DNA of 32,811 nucleotides from Pedobacter sp. ASV28 (lineage in GTDB: Bacteria > Bacteroidota > Bacteroidia > Sphingobacteriales > Sphingobacteriaceae), in the NCBI RefSeq assembly GCF_016428855.1, contig NZ_JAELTN010000055.1, forward strand, positions 1-32,811, read 5' to 3'. The stretch's first letter is position 1. Every line of letters begins with the position of its first letter. The notes under the pieces were generated by a model that worked only from the letters and a program-made list of their open reading frames with translations, had not been told where the DNA came from and ran no database searches. Of this stretch, positions 8,756 to 17,997 are shown in pieces. Made by a program: the position numbers and the translations under genes.

Positions 8756-9919
8756 CTATACCTGGATAGCCATATGTTGATCTTGCACAGGCGCCATACT
8801 CGTAGCGAGTTTAATTACCTTTAACCACACCAAGAAAAAAGGCACACTGATCATCTTTATAAATATAGGATGTAAGGTCGTAAAATCTGGAAACAACATT
8901 AAAGGAAAATCAAAAGACGAGAGTATAACTGCGGCTAATAATAGTTGGTCTGCCAAAGTACGTTTGGCCATAGTATACCAAATACCCACACCAACTACCG
9001 CAATAATGTACGTACAATCTTCAGACCCCGAACTAAACAGCACAGGAAAGAGCAATACCGAAGCAAGTATAGATAATTGAAAATTGTTTTTATGGTACTT
9101 TATAAAATTGAGATAGGGTAGAAAAAAAATGCCGGCACCTACAATAAGGAAGTATAGATTTGGAATTGGACGGTTAAACAAGCTCCTTACAAACCCCATA
9201 ATTGAAATATCACAAGTAAGCGAAGCGATATTCAGTGCATTTTTTGCGCCCAAGGAAATGGCCCATTCCTTGTAGGAATTTATAATATAGGCAGGCGAAG
9301 AAAATAACATAGGCAAGCAAAACAGTATCACAGACCAAAAAAACAGATAGAGCACAAATTTTCTCTTATCTTGCACAAAAAAGAAAAAAGCAAGGCCTAT
9401 AATCCCATAAAGCTTAATAAATGTACCAAGCATGATAAAAAAAGCCGACCACAGGCCTTTCTGATGATTTCTTAGGGTATAGCTAAAAATAATCAATGCT
9501 GCTGTTGCAGGATTAAATTGTTGGCTCAACATGGATGAAACAAAACAGGGTAAGGCAATAAAATAGATGATATTTTTTTGCGTCATCTTTATAGTAGATA
9601 TAGCCTTGAACAGCAATAGGCAGTTGAACAAATTCCAAAACAACAGGCCTACTTTGGTAGAAAGCAGGGCGAAAGGGGCCATAAAAACACCAAAAACTGG
9701 CCCATAATGATTGGTATCATCATGAATTTGTGGATAAGCAGTATATAAAGACTGTTCTTTGATCAGATTTAAAAATGTATTTTCAAAAATGAGATAATTG
9801 TTAAGCCGGTGCCTAATCAACGACTGGGCAAAACAATAGATCGAAATCAGAATCCAAAGCCCTAATGCAGAAAGGCTGATCCTGTCATAACGTTTTAAAT
9901 TAGAACCTAAGATATTCAT
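8756..9919 (-). CDS. GT87-like polytopic glycosyltransferase (DUF2029)
   Basis: This 387-residue protein has about ten hydrophobic segments. The region after the first helix, with an HDDTNHYGPVFGVFMAPFAL segment at about residues 65-85, resembles the acidic first loop of GT-C fold enzymes of family GT87/DUF2029, which use polyprenyl-phosphate sugars to glycosylate acceptors on the outer face of the inner membrane. The acidic pair in that loop is the likely catalytic site by analogy. The sugar and acceptor cannot be told from sequence. The ATG at 9919 is followed by a short basic N-terminus (NLKRYDR) and then the first helix. It stands alone, converging on the coiled-coil gene. Confidence 0.7.
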   Translation of the reverse strand: MNILGSNLKRYDRISLSALGLWILISIYCFAQSLIRHRLNNYLIFENTFLNLIKEQSLYTAYPQIHDDTNHYGPVFGVFMAPFALLSTKVGLLFWNLFNCLLLFKAISTIKMTQKNIIYFIALPCFVSSMLSQQFNPATAALIIFSYTLRNHQKGLWSAFFIMLGTFIKLYGIIGLAFFFFVQDKRKFVLYLFFWSVILFCLPMLFSSPAYIINSYKEWAISLGAKNALNIASLTCDISIMGFVRSLFNRPIPNLYFLIVGAGIFFLPYLNFIKYHKNNFQLSILASVLLFPVLFSSGSEDCTYIIAVVGVGIWYTMAKRTLADQLLLAAVILSSFDFPLMLFPDFTTLHPIFIKMISVPFFLVWLKVIKLATSMAPVQDQHMAIQV

Positions 9920-10041
9920 TTGTGTGTGCTGAATTAATTTTGTTATGATTAATCCAGCGTCAATTATAACTAATATGTTACAATTAAAAAAATATTTTTA
10001 TTTTTTGAAAAGATTTAAAGATGGGGGAATATTTAGTATTG

Positions 10042-10067
10042 AGCGTTTGGCGATAGCACCAAACGCT
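10042..10067 (-). terminator. Hairpin downstream of the Gfo/Idh/MocA gene
   Basis: A 9-bp GC-containing stem AGCGTTTGG/CCAAACGCT with an 8-base loop sits about 75 bases past the stop codon. It lacks a T tract on either side, so termination is only a possibility. The rest of the 9920-10142 gap is AT-rich with no gene. Confidence 0.4.
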
Positions 10068-10142
10068 GGGCATCAAGTTATAGGCAGGAATCCAAACCCC
10101 TCTAAACAGTTTCTTTAATTGAAATTTAAGCAGTTTCTTAAT

Positions 10143-11528
10143 CTACATTACAATATCCATAACCTTATTCTTTTTCCGGCTTTCTTCAGCCATGAAACCC
10201 ATAATATGGCTCTCAATAGACTCATCTATTGTTGAAGTAAGCAATGCCGGATTTTTTTGCGCAACGGCTTGTACAAAATCACGAACCAATAACCAGTCGC
10301 CTCCACCATGTCCACTATTTTTATATTCTTCCACATCTTCTGCTTTCGGAACAAATTTAGTCTCTTTACCCGTTACAAAGTTATGATGTACCAGCTCCGT
10401 CATATCGCCAACCAAATCGCCCATAGAACCCATTACACGTGTTCTTCTATCGTGATATGAAGTAAATGCCTCCATAGAAAAACTGGCCGTCACACTATCC
10501 CCAAACTGGATATTAGTAATGTAATGATCTGGCTGATCATTTTCCATTTGATATACACAACGACCATAATTGGTCCTCTTTAATTTTTCACCAATAAAAG
10601 CTTTTCTATCTACCCCAGCTGGTACATCAAAAACAGCAGTTCTTTTGTTAAGATCTACATATTCCTTAATCGCAGAATATGGACATTCTCTTTCTATTTT
10701 ACAGCCATCGGTACAACGTGCAGTACTTCCTTCTGGTGCATTCTCTTTTCTAAACCACTTTAAATCGCCCATGGCAGATATTCTCTTGCTAGGTTTGTTC
10801 AGCACCCATTTAATGATATCTAGGTCGTGGCAAGATTTTGCCAGAATAATTGGTGTAGTTTCTTTGGAGTTGTGCCAGTTTCCCCTTACATAAGAATGTG
10901 CCATATGCGTATGCTCAATGGGCTCAAAGTGCTGTACACTGATCACTTCTCCTATTGCCCCTTTGGCAATCAGCTCTTTCATTTTCACAAAATATGGAGC
11001 GTATCTCAATACATGGCAAACGGCAACGGTGCGTTTGTTTTTTTTGGCCAGATTTAAAATATCCCTACATTCTTTTTCAGTGGGTGCAATGGGTTTTTCC
11101 AAAAGGATATCATAGCCCATAGCCAAAGCTTTCATACATGGCTCGTAATGCAAATTATCAGGAGTAGAAATAATTACCGCATCTGCAAATTTAGGACGCT
11201 TGAACACCTCCTCCCAAGTATTAAAACGCTTTTCAGTTACTATATTATGGATTTTTGCATACCTATCGTTTCTAAATTTGTTAGGTTCTGCAACACCAAT
11301 AATTTTAATCTGATCAGTAAACTTAGCCGCAAAACCACCATACACCATGCCCCTATTTCCAGCACCAATAGTAATGGCCGTAACAGGCTTATCCAGTTTT
11401 TTATGTAATGGATTCTCTGATATATTATACAAAAAGGAGCGCTCTCCTATTTTGGCTAAGACCTCGGTACTAATTATAGAAGCTCCTACAGTTAGCGAAA
11501 GGGTTTTGAGTAAATTTCTACGGTTCAT
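10143..11528 (-). CDS. Exported Gfo/Idh/MocA family oxidoreductase
   Basis: This 461-residue protein has a twin-arginine-like leader (MNRRNLLKTLSLTVGAS), suggesting export already folded with its NAD(P). The Rossmann motif GAGNRG is at residues 55-60. The family EKP motif, carrying the catalytic-type lysine, is at 144-146, and KSCHDLDI at 231-238 holds the histidine of the active-site helix. Three cysteines (C272, C276, C282) form a small cluster seen in some sugar-acting members. The substrate is probably a sugar or sugar derivative. A TTG at 11570 would extend the frame, but it lies upstream of the best promoter box and of the palindrome, so the ATG at 11528 is chosen. Confidence 0.9.
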   Translation of the reverse strand: MNRRNLLKTLSLTVGASIISTEVLAKIGERSFLYNISENPLHKKLDKPVTAITIGAGNRGMVYGGFAAKFTDQIKIIGVAEPNKFRNDRYAKIHNIVTEKRFNTWEEVFKRPKFADAVIISTPDNLHYEPCMKALAMGYDILLEKPIAPTEKECRDILNLAKKNKRTVAVCHVLRYAPYFVKMKELIAKGAIGEVISVQHFEPIEHTHMAHSYVRGNWHNSKETTPIILAKSCHDLDIIKWVLNKPSKRISAMGDLKWFRKENAPEGSTARCTDGCKIERECPYSAIKEYVDLNKRTAVFDVPAGVDRKAFIGEKLKRTNYGRCVYQMENDQPDHYITNIQFGDSVTASFSMEAFTSYHDRRTRVMGSMGDLVGDMTELVHHNFVTGKETKFVPKAEDVEEYKNSGHGGGDWLLVRDFVQAVAQKNPALLTSTIDESIESHIMGFMAEESRKKNKVMDIVM

Positions 11529-11529
11529 T

Positions 11530-11557
11530 TTGGTTATATTTTGTTTTATATAACCAA
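11530..11557 (-). promoter_or_regulatory. Palindromic operator candidate of the Gfo/Idh/MocA gene
   Basis: A perfect 10-bp inverted repeat TTGGTTATAT (11530-11539) and ATATAACCAA (11548-11557), with an 8-base spacer, lies between the start codon and the -7 box. It would cover the start of transcription and overlaps the -7 element by three bases. This is a typical repressor geometry, although it could also fold in the 5' leader. Confidence 0.55.
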
Positions 11558-11562
11558 ATATA
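11555..11562 (-). promoter_or_regulatory. Promoter -7 box of the Gfo/Idh/MocA gene
   Basis: On the minus strand this reads TATATTTG, a perfect TAnnTTTG. No clear -33 TTTG is found at the usual distance, which may mean the promoter needs an activator. Confidence 0.5.
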
Positions 11563-11693
11563 CATTTCAATTTCTTTTGAATTGTTCTAAATTAACTTTT
11601 GCTATGTTTCGATTTTAAAAGAAAAGAAACAAAGGCAAGCCCATCACCTAATTGAGTAATCGGAGAAATAAACTGCTGAAGTTTAAGCTTGGG

Positions 11694-13025
11694 CTAAGCA
11701 ATTAAATTGGAAATGGCCTTATTCACTTTCTCAAAACCAAACTGATTTAAAGTCTGTTTCATTCCTGCCGAAATTTCCTCATTCATTAAATGACCAATAC
11801 TGCCTTCGTGCGTATGCTTTAATTCGTATTGTGGCTTAAAAGTTCCTGTTTCGATCTGTTCGCCCACTATTTTATATGCTTCTCTAAAAGGAATTCCCTG
11901 TAATGCCAAATCATTGACTACTTCGACACTAAAAAGATAATCGTATTTCTTGTCTTTCAAGATATCGTCCTTAATGTTGATGTGCTGCAACATAAAATTT
12001 GTAATCTCTAAGCACTCGTTTAAAGAGATAAAAGCCGGAAAAAGATTTTCTTTCAACAACTGTAAATCTCTATGATAGCCAGAGGGCAAATTCGTGGTCA
12101 TCATTGCAATTTCATTAGGCAATGCCTGAATTTTATTACAACGAGAACGCACCAGTTCAAAAACGTCTGGGTTTTTCTTGTGTGGCATAATACTGCTTCC
12201 GGTAGTTAATTCTGATGGAAAGCTGATAAAACCAAAGTTCTGGTTGATGAACAGGCAAACATCCATCGCCATTTTAGCCAAAGTTGCCGCCACAGACGAC
12301 ATGGCCTGCGCCAAAATACGTTCCGTTTTGCCACGGCCCATTTGAGCATATACTACATTATGGTTTAAACCTTCGAAGCCCAGTAATTCGGTGGTTAGGG
12401 TTCTATTTAAAGGAAAGGAAGAACCATAGCCCGCAGCTGAGCCCAGTGGATTTTTATTGGTGATTTTCCAAGCGGCCAACATCAGCTCCATATCATCTGC
12501 CAAACTTTCGGCATAAGCGCCAAACCATAAACCAAAAGATGATGGCATAGCAATCTGTAGATGAGTATAACCAGGTAAAAGTTTATCTTTATGGGTATTG
12601 CTTAATTCTATAAGCTGGTTAAACAACGCTTGCGTGTTGCCCACCATTTCTTCAATACAGCTTCTGAAATATAGCTTCAAGTCTACCAAAACTTGATCGT
12701 TACGTGATCGGCCACTATGGATTTTCTTACCCGCCTCACCAATACGCTGGGTCAATAACCATTCTACCTGCGAGTGTACATCCTCAACAGGATCTTCAAT
12801 TACAAAATTACCCGCTTCAATGTCCTTATAGATCTGCTTTAACGCTACCTGGACTTCTTTCAATTCATCCGACTTTAATAAATTGATGCTTTGTAGCATT
12901 TGTGTATGTGCCAAAGAACCTAATACATCGAACTTTGCCATTTGCAGATCCAGTTCTCGGTCCTTTCCAACGGTAAAATTTTCTACAAATTGGTTTACAT
13001 CAATATTTTTTTGCCAGATCTTCAT
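11694..13025 (-). CDS. argH: Argininosuccinate lyase
   Basis: This enzyme splits argininosuccinate into arginine and fumarate, the last step of arginine synthesis. The fumarase/aspartase superfamily signature GSSIMPHKKNPD is at residues 276-287, with S277 the likely catalytic serine in the mobile loop. TH at 154-155 in PGYTHLQ gives the conserved histidine, and HSGRSRNDQV at 103-112 is the typical ArgH substrate loop. The length of 443 is normal for Bacteroidota ArgH. It is separated from the rest of the arg cluster by an SDR gene and an opposite-strand peptidase gene, and has its own promoter box. Confidence 0.97.
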   Translation of the reverse strand: MKIWQKNIDVNQFVENFTVGKDRELDLQMAKFDVLGSLAHTQMLQSINLLKSDELKEVQVALKQIYKDIEAGNFVIEDPVEDVHSQVEWLLTQRIGEAGKKIHSGRSRNDQVLVDLKLYFRSCIEEMVGNTQALFNQLIELSNTHKDKLLPGYTHLQIAMPSSFGLWFGAYAESLADDMELMLAAWKITNKNPLGSAAGYGSSFPLNRTLTTELLGFEGLNHNVVYAQMGRGKTERILAQAMSSVAATLAKMAMDVCLFINQNFGFISFPSELTTGSSIMPHKKNPDVFELVRSRCNKIQALPNEIAMMTTNLPSGYHRDLQLLKENLFPAFISLNECLEITNFMLQHINIKDDILKDKKYDYLFSVEVVNDLALQGIPFREAYKIVGEQIETGTFKPQYELKHTHEGSIGHLMNEEISAGMKQTLNQFGFEKVNKAISNLIA

Positions 13026-13063
13026 CTTGAATACTTATGATTGTTACTTAATAAATCGTTCTG

Positions 13064-13071
13064 CAAAAATA
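13064..13071 (-). promoter_or_regulatory. argH promoter -7 box
   Basis: On the minus strand this reads TATTTTTG, a match to TAnnTTTG, about 40 bases before the start codon. The -33 element is not recognisable. Confidence 0.45.
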
Positions 13072-13175
13072 CAATAAATACCGCAAGAATAGGAGATAAA
13101 GCAGTTTAACACCAAAAACGCAATAAAGTTGCAATTAAAACCTCCTAGATCTATCGCTTTTTTCATTTTATCCTA

Positions 13176-13183
13176 TATTTTTG
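13176..13183 (+). promoter_or_regulatory. S9 peptidase gene promoter -7 box
   Basis: TATTTTTG fits TAnnTTTG, 19 bases before the ATG, implying a leader of about 13 bases. No good -33 box is seen. Confidence 0.4.
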
Positions 13184-13202
13184 TACAAAGACCTTTTCAT
13201 AT

Positions 13203-16085
13203 ATGAAGAAAATAAATTTAATCCTCTGCCTGCTCACCTTTATGTGTGTGCAAGCAGCACTTGCACAAGTTAAACCTGCTCTTACCTGGAAAGATGTTTC
13301 CAAATGGAGTTATAATAGGGGCAATGCGCTCTCTCCCGATGGGCAATGGATGGCTTGGGCCACTGGACCCACCGAAGGAGACCTCAAAATTGTGATCAAG
13401 AAAACATTCGATACCTTAAGCTACTCCTATCCTATTGGAGCTACGGCAACTGGAGCAGTCTTTTCAAAAGACTCAAAGTATGCCGCTTTTAAAGTAAGCG
13501 CTAAGGATGCGGAGGTAAAAGCTGCTAAAAAGACCAATAAGCCTCTTTATGACAAACTGCTTATCGTATCATTAGCTGACAATAAGCAAACCACTTTTGA
13601 ACGCGTTAAAAATTTTAGTTTTTCTGGAGACGCTTCAGATTGGATTGCCATCCAATTTGCCGCCTTAGAAACCGCTCCAAAAGATAAGGATGCAGCCAAA
13701 GGAACTGATGTTGTCCTTTATCATCTGACCAGTAAAAAAAGTTTTAATCTTGGTAACGTTGGGGAGTTTGCTTTTAATAAAGCAGGAGACAAACTGGCTT
13801 ACACTGTAGATGCCAATGGACAAAATGCTAATGGCCTTTTCTTAAGGGACATGAAAACAGGCCTCATTACCGCTTTAGACAACGATAAGGCGGTTTACAA
13901 AAGCATTACCTGGAATGAAGAGGGCAATGCCTTTGCCTTATTGAAATCAAATAAGGATGAGAAATATAAAGATGAGGTGCTCAGTATAATTGGAATCAAC
14001 AAAATTAATGGCGATTTGACCGCTAAAGTCATTTATAAAGGTATAGACGACAATAGCTTTCCGAAAGGAATGGGCATTAACACCAATGCCAACCCTTATT
14101 GGTCTGATGATCAAAGTACCTTATTTTTTGGCATCAACACCTTGGCTAAAAAAGACGATAAAAAAAATGAAACCAAAACCGATACGACTAAAACCAAAGC
14201 TAAAACTGAGGTTAAATTAGACAGTGCGGCGAAAGCAAAGGCCAAGCCTGCCGAACCTGAGGTTAAAAAAGAAGATATCGAAAAACCTGATATGATGATC
14301 TGGAACTGGCAGGATAAACGCTTACAGTCTGCACAACAGACCCAGGAAATGAGGGATAAGAACTTTAGCTACGTAAGCTCATATCGAGTTGCCGATAAAA
14401 AATTTACCCAACTGGCAGATAGCAATATGAGAACGGTAACCATAGCACCTAAACAGCTTTATGCCATTGGCTATGACAACTCCAATTACGAACTGATGGG
14501 CAACCTAGATGGGCAGAGCTATTCAGACATTTACCTGATAGACCTTAAAACAGGGGGTAAAAAACGTTTATTTGAAAAAATGTATGCCAATAATGGTGGA
14601 CGACTTTCTATTGCTCCAAACGGAAAAATTTCCAGTTATTATGTTGATGGCATTTTCTATAGCATCAATTTCGAAACAGGGCAAATAGCCAATCTGACAG
14701 GAAATATCAAATCTTCATTTGTTGATGCCTTAGATGATCATAATGTAAATAAGCCAGCTACGCCGAATTTTGGCTGGTCCTCAGATTCGAAATATGCATT
14801 GATCATGGACAATTATGATCTTTGGAAAATTTCTGCTGATGGCAAATCGGTTACTCCACTGTCTGATAATTGGAAAAGTAAGAAAACTGCGGTAGCCTAC
14901 AGAATAAGGATCTACCCATATGAAAAAGGAACAGACCTGAGCAAAGACCAGTACTTTAATGTCTTTAACAACAAAACTAAGGACATGGGTATAGGCATAC
15001 TTCCTGCAGGAAAATCAAAAATCAATGTTTTATTCTTAGACGCCAATGTCTACAACGGGTTGGCCAAAGCAGAAAATGCAAAGGTATTTGCTTACGGCAA
15101 GAGCAATTACGCCCAATCTCCTGTATATTACGCCAGTATAAACAGCGATCTATCTGCCGCAAAACAAGCAAATACCAATACACCAGATCAAGCTAAATAT
15201 GCATGGACATCAGGTGTTAAACTGATAGATTATGTGAGTGCCCATGGGGATACACTTCAGGCAGCCTTATATCTACCAGCGAACTACGAGGCTGGAAAAG
15301 CTTATCCAACTATCACCTATATCTATGAACGTTTAACAGATGGCCTGAATAATTACGGTATGCCTGGTTTCCCTGGCGGAGGCTTTAATGCGGGCATGTA
15401 CCTAAGTAATGGCTATGCAGTGTTAATGCCAGATATTAAATATAAACTGAACGATCCTGGTATGTCGGCAGTAGCCTGTGTAGTCCCCGCAGTAAAAGCT
15501 GCGATAGCTACAGGCATTGTGGACGAGAAAAACGTAGCTATACATGGCCACTCATGGGGCGGTTACCAAACTTCGTTCTTAATCACGCAAACCAATATCT
15601 TCAAAGCCGCAGCTGCCGGCGCCCCTTTAACCAATATGATCAGTATGTATAGTTTGATCTACTGGAATAGTGGCGGTACCAATCAGGCCATTTTCGAGGC
15701 CAGCCAAGGTCGTTTAACGCCTGGTTATTGGGACAACTGGGACGCTTTTGCACGAAACTCACCCATTTACCACATTAAGAAAGTACAAACACCTTTACTT
15801 TTATTGCACAACGACAAAGATGGTGCGGTTGATTTTACACAAGGTATTGAATATTACAATGGCTTAAGAAGACTGAACAAACCCGTAGTGATGATTACCT
15901 ATAAAGGCGAAAACCATGGTATTGCAAAATTACCAAATCGTAAAGATTATGCCGTGCGAATGATGGAATATTTCGATTACATGCTAAAAGGCAAGCCCGC
16001 TCCAGAATGGTGGAGCAAAGGGGTGAACCGTTTGGATATGGAAAAACACTTAGAGGCTAGGGCTTTTGATGAAGTAGGAAATTAA
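13203..16085 (+). CDS. Exported S9 (prolyl oligopeptidase) family serine peptidase
   Basis: This 960-residue protein has a signal peptide (residues 1-21, cleavage at ALA). The N-terminal two thirds form a beta-propeller-like region that starts with an SPDGQWMAW repeat. They are interrupted by a lysine/alanine-rich low-complexity insert at about residues 315-365. The C-terminal alpha/beta hydrolase domain has a GHSWGG nucleophile elbow with S784, an acid at D873 (NDKDGAVD) and H905 (GENHG). The triad order and spacing fit S9 peptidases. It probably cleaves oligopeptides in the periplasm. It interrupts the minus-strand arg region but is transcribed the other way and ends at a strong terminator. 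Confidence 0.92.
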   Translation: MKKINLILCLLTFMCVQAALAQVKPALTWKDVSKWSYNRGNALSPDGQWMAWATGPTEGDLKIVIKKTFDTLSYSYPIGATATGAVFSKDSKYAAFKVSAKDAEVKAAKKTNKPLYDKLLIVSLADNKQTTFERVKNFSFSGDASDWIAIQFAALETAPKDKDAAKGTDVVLYHLTSKKSFNLGNVGEFAFNKAGDKLAYTVDANGQNANGLFLRDMKTGLITALDNDKAVYKSITWNEEGNAFALLKSNKDEKYKDEVLSIIGINKINGDLTAKVIYKGIDDNSFPKGMGINTNANPYWSDDQSTLFFGINTLAKKDDKKNETKTDTTKTKAKTEVKLDSAAKAKAKPAEPEVKKEDIEKPDMMIWNWQDKRLQSAQQTQEMRDKNFSYVSSYRVADKKFTQLADSNMRTVTIAPKQLYAIGYDNSNYELMGNLDGQSYSDIYLIDLKTGGKKRLFEKMYANNGGRLSIAPNGKISSYYVDGIFYSINFETGQIANLTGNIKSSFVDALDDHNVNKPATPNFGWSSDSKYALIMDNYDLWKISADGKSVTPLSDNWKSKKTAVAYRIRIYPYEKGTDLSKDQYFNVFNNKTKDMGIGILPAGKSKINVLFLDANVYNGLAKAENAKVFAYGKSNYAQSPVYYASINSDLSAAKQANTNTPDQAKYAWTSGVKLIDYVSAHGDTLQAALYLPANYEAGKAYPTITYIYERLTDGLNNYGMPGFPGGGFNAGMYLSNGYAVLMPDIKYKLNDPGMSAVACVVPAVKAAIATGIVDEKNVAIHGHSWGGYQTSFLITQTNIFKAAAAGAPLTNMISMYSLIYWNSGGTNQAIFEASQGRLTPGYWDNWDAFARNSPIYHIKKVQTPLLLLHNDKDGAVDFTQGIEYYNGLRRLNKPVVMITYKGENHGIAKLPNRKDYAVRMMEYFDYMLKGKPAPEWWSKGVNRLDMEKHLEARAFDEVGN

Positions 16086-16087
16086 AA

Positions 16088-16116
16088 GAAAAGGCGGTGA
16101 GTTTCACCGCCTTTTC
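16088..16116. terminator. Bidirectional terminator between the S9 and SDR genes
   Basis: A perfect 13-bp stem GAAAAGGCGGTGA/TCACCGCCTTTTC has a 3-base loop. It is flanked by A and T tracts and lies between two converging genes, so it can stop transcription from both sides. Confidence 0.9.
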
Positions 16117-16120
16117 TGTT

Positions 16121-16762
16121 TTAAATACTGGCAATAAATGGGGCTTGCCCAATGTATTCCGTATTCTCTAATTGTTCGATGAGGAAGTTGGCTAAATCTG
16201 TAGCGCTGATATGATTGCCTAGGCAATCTTCAAGGCTTATTTTAACACCCTTAGCAACCTCCGTTTGCTCAATGAGCGGTAGCCTTACCAAAGTCCAATC
16301 TACATGGCCTTGAGCCAACAGCTCATATTCAACCTGTTTATCTCCTGTCGTTGGCTCATAATTGGCCCGCATCCAATCGCTAGCTTCCTGTACCTGTTCG
16401 CTTCTTTTATGGTCATTAGGCGTATCAACGCTTAAACCAGTAGTTACGATGTAGCGTTTGATTTTTAGCTTTTGCATGGCATTTAATACATTACTGGTGG
16501 CCGTGCTAAAAATAGGCGGCTCACCTTTCGGCTGCCCCAAGGTGCTCAATACCGCTGTACAACCTTCCAATAAAAGCGCTATATCCATTGGGTTTCGAGC
16601 ATCTCCCTTTACCTTTTCAATAGCAGGGTGATTAAGTTCTAATTGGTCAGGGTTTCGCAATAGCATTTTAATACGGAAGCCTTTTTCCAATAGTTTTTTC
16701 ACTAAATATTTTCCTGATTTCCCTGTGCCGCCAATTACGGCAATATGATGATGATTAGTCAT
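16121..16762 (-). CDS. NAD(P)-binding atypical SDR (NmrA-like)
   Basis: This 213-residue cytoplasmic protein has the glycine motif GGTGKSG at residues 11-17. KMLLRNPDQL follows as the second beta strand, whose arginine may bind the NADP phosphate. The motif GDARN and the segment STLGQPKGE are typical of NmrA-like or BVR-B-like SDR proteins. No classic YxxxK catalytic pair stands out, so it may be a sensor or reductase of unknown substrate. It lies downstream of the argE-type gene on the same strand, but a 159-base gap with a hairpin separates them, so a shared transcript is uncertain. Confidence 0.8.
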   Translation of the reverse strand: MTNHHHIAVIGGTGKSGKYLVKKLLEKGFRIKMLLRNPDQLELNHPAIEKVKGDARNPMDIALLLEGCTAVLSTLGQPKGEPPIFSTATSNVLNAMQKLKIKRYIVTTGLSVDTPNDHKRSEQVQEASDWMRANYEPTTGDKQVEYELLAQGHVDWTLVRLPLIEQTEVAKGVKISLEDCLGNHISATDLANFLIEQLENTEYIGQAPFIASI

Positions 16763-16873
16763 GATCTCTTATAAAATTTGGGTAATAAAAATAACCTTCG
16801 GAACATCTACATGTCCGACAAATAAGCAAGAACTGCTTTTGGGGTAATATTTATAAAGAGATTTTAATACTCG

Positions 16874-16920
16874 AATTTAGGAAACAAAATCGTTGAATTC
16901 CAAACCTTGTTTCCTAAATT
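16874..16920 (-). terminator. Long hairpin just after the argE-type gene
   Basis: A perfect 14-bp inverted repeat AATTTAGGAAACAA (16874-16887) and TTGTTTCCTAAATT (16907-16920), with a 19-base loop, lies directly after the stop codon. A T tract follows only in the plus direction, so it may protect the 3' end of the arg transcript or terminate antisense transcription rather than act as a classic terminator. Confidence 0.5.
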
Positions 16921-16921
16921 T

Positions 16922-17983
16922 TTAAGCAACCACAGGCTTCAGCATGGCGATATAGCCTTCTATTCCCTGTCTAATTTCGTCTACGTATAGAAACTCATCT
17001 GCCATATGCGAGCGGCCAGAAAAACCAGGGCCGCATTTTAAGGATGGAATAGACAGCAAGGCTTGGTCTGAAGTGGTTGGTGAACCATAAGTAGTTTTGC
17101 CCAAAGCAATTCCAGCCTGTACAATCGGGTGGTTTTTGTCTATAGACGAAGGTTTTAACCTTACCGATCTTGGCTTTACCTCACAGCTTACGTTTTGCCT
17201 AATAATTTCAACTACTTCTTCATTGGTATAAGCATCCGTTACGCGAACATCAACGGTAAAGGTACAGTTGGCAGGCACCACGTTATGCTGCGAGCCTGCA
17301 TTAATAATGGTTACCGTCATTTTTACTGGGCCAAACACTTCCGATACTTTAGGAAACTGATACGTTCGGAACCATTCGATATCAGGTAAGGCTTTATAAA
17401 TGGCATTTTCTCCTTCTTCCCGAGCCGCGTGGCCCGCTTTTCCATGAGCAGTGCAGTCAATGACCAACAATCCCTTTTCGGCAATGGCAAGGTGCATTTC
17501 TGTCGGTTCGCCTACAATAGCAAATTCTAGCGCTCCCAAATCTGGAATGACCAGCTCTAAGCCATCATTTCCAGAGATTTCTTCCTCGGCAGTTGCCGCC
17601 AAACAGAAATTATATTTGAGGCCTTCCTGCTCATAAAAGTATAAGAAAGTAGCAATTAGCGATACCAAACAACCACCTGCATCATTACTGCCCAAACCAA
17701 ATAACTTGCCATCTTCAATAGCGGCATCATAGGGATCGCGAGTATAACCTGAGTTGGGTTTAACCGTATCGTGATGTGAGTTCAACAAGACTGTTGGTTT
17801 TGCCCCATCAAAATGCTTGTTATAAGCCCACACATTATTAAGCTTGCGATGTGTTTTAATTCCCCTTTCGCCCAAAAACTGCGCAATTAAATTTGCCGTT
17901 CTATCTTCTTCTTTGCTAAAAGACTGAATACGGATCAGATCCCTTAGCAACTCTGTGCTTTCTTTTATTAATTTTTCAATCAT
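16922..17983 (-). CDS. argE: M20 family N-acylcitrulline/acetylornithine deacylase (ArgE type)
   Basis: This 353-residue cytoplasmic zinc hydrolase carries the M20 motifs in order: HxD at H70-D72 (SHHDTV), the bridging D101 (GSNDAGG), and the EE pair at 133-134 (TAEEEISG). A dimerisation domain occupies about residues 170-280. It removes the N-acyl group in arginine synthesis. In Bacteroidota, where the transcarbamylase acts on acylated ornithine, the substrate is expected to be N-acetyl- or N-succinylcitrulline rather than acetylornithine; that is inferred from argF' in the same cluster. At 353 residues it is slightly shorter than E. coli ArgE. It is last in the minus-strand arg series. Confidence 0.88.
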   Translation of the reverse strand: MIEKLIKESTELLRDLIRIQSFSKEEDRTANLIAQFLGERGIKTHRKLNNVWAYNKHFDGAKPTVLLNSHHDTVKPNSGYTRDPYDAAIEDGKLFGLGSNDAGGCLVSLIATFLYFYEQEGLKYNFCLAATAEEEISGNDGLELVIPDLGALEFAIVGEPTEMHLAIAEKGLLVIDCTAHGKAGHAAREEGENAIYKALPDIEWFRTYQFPKVSEVFGPVKMTVTIINAGSQHNVVPANCTFTVDVRVTDAYTNEEVVEIIRQNVSCEVKPRSVRLKPSSIDKNHPIVQAGIALGKTTYGSPTTSDQALLSIPSLKCGPGFSGRSHMADEFLYVDEIRQGIEGYIAMLKPVVA

Positions 17984-17997
17984 TCTCTGTGCTCAAA

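Noticed and set aside
10042..10067. Part of a tRNA or small RNA gene
   Set aside because: Only one 9-bp stem is seen, with no cloverleaf, no CCA end and no T-loop sequence.
11529..11570. TTG start extending the Gfo/Idh/MocA protein
   Set aside because: It lies upstream of the -7 box and palindrome; the ATG at 11528 starts a twin-arginine leader directly.
16874..16920. Insertion sequence end
   Set aside because: The 14-bp arms enclose only 19 bases, with no transposase and no target duplication; it is simply a hairpin.
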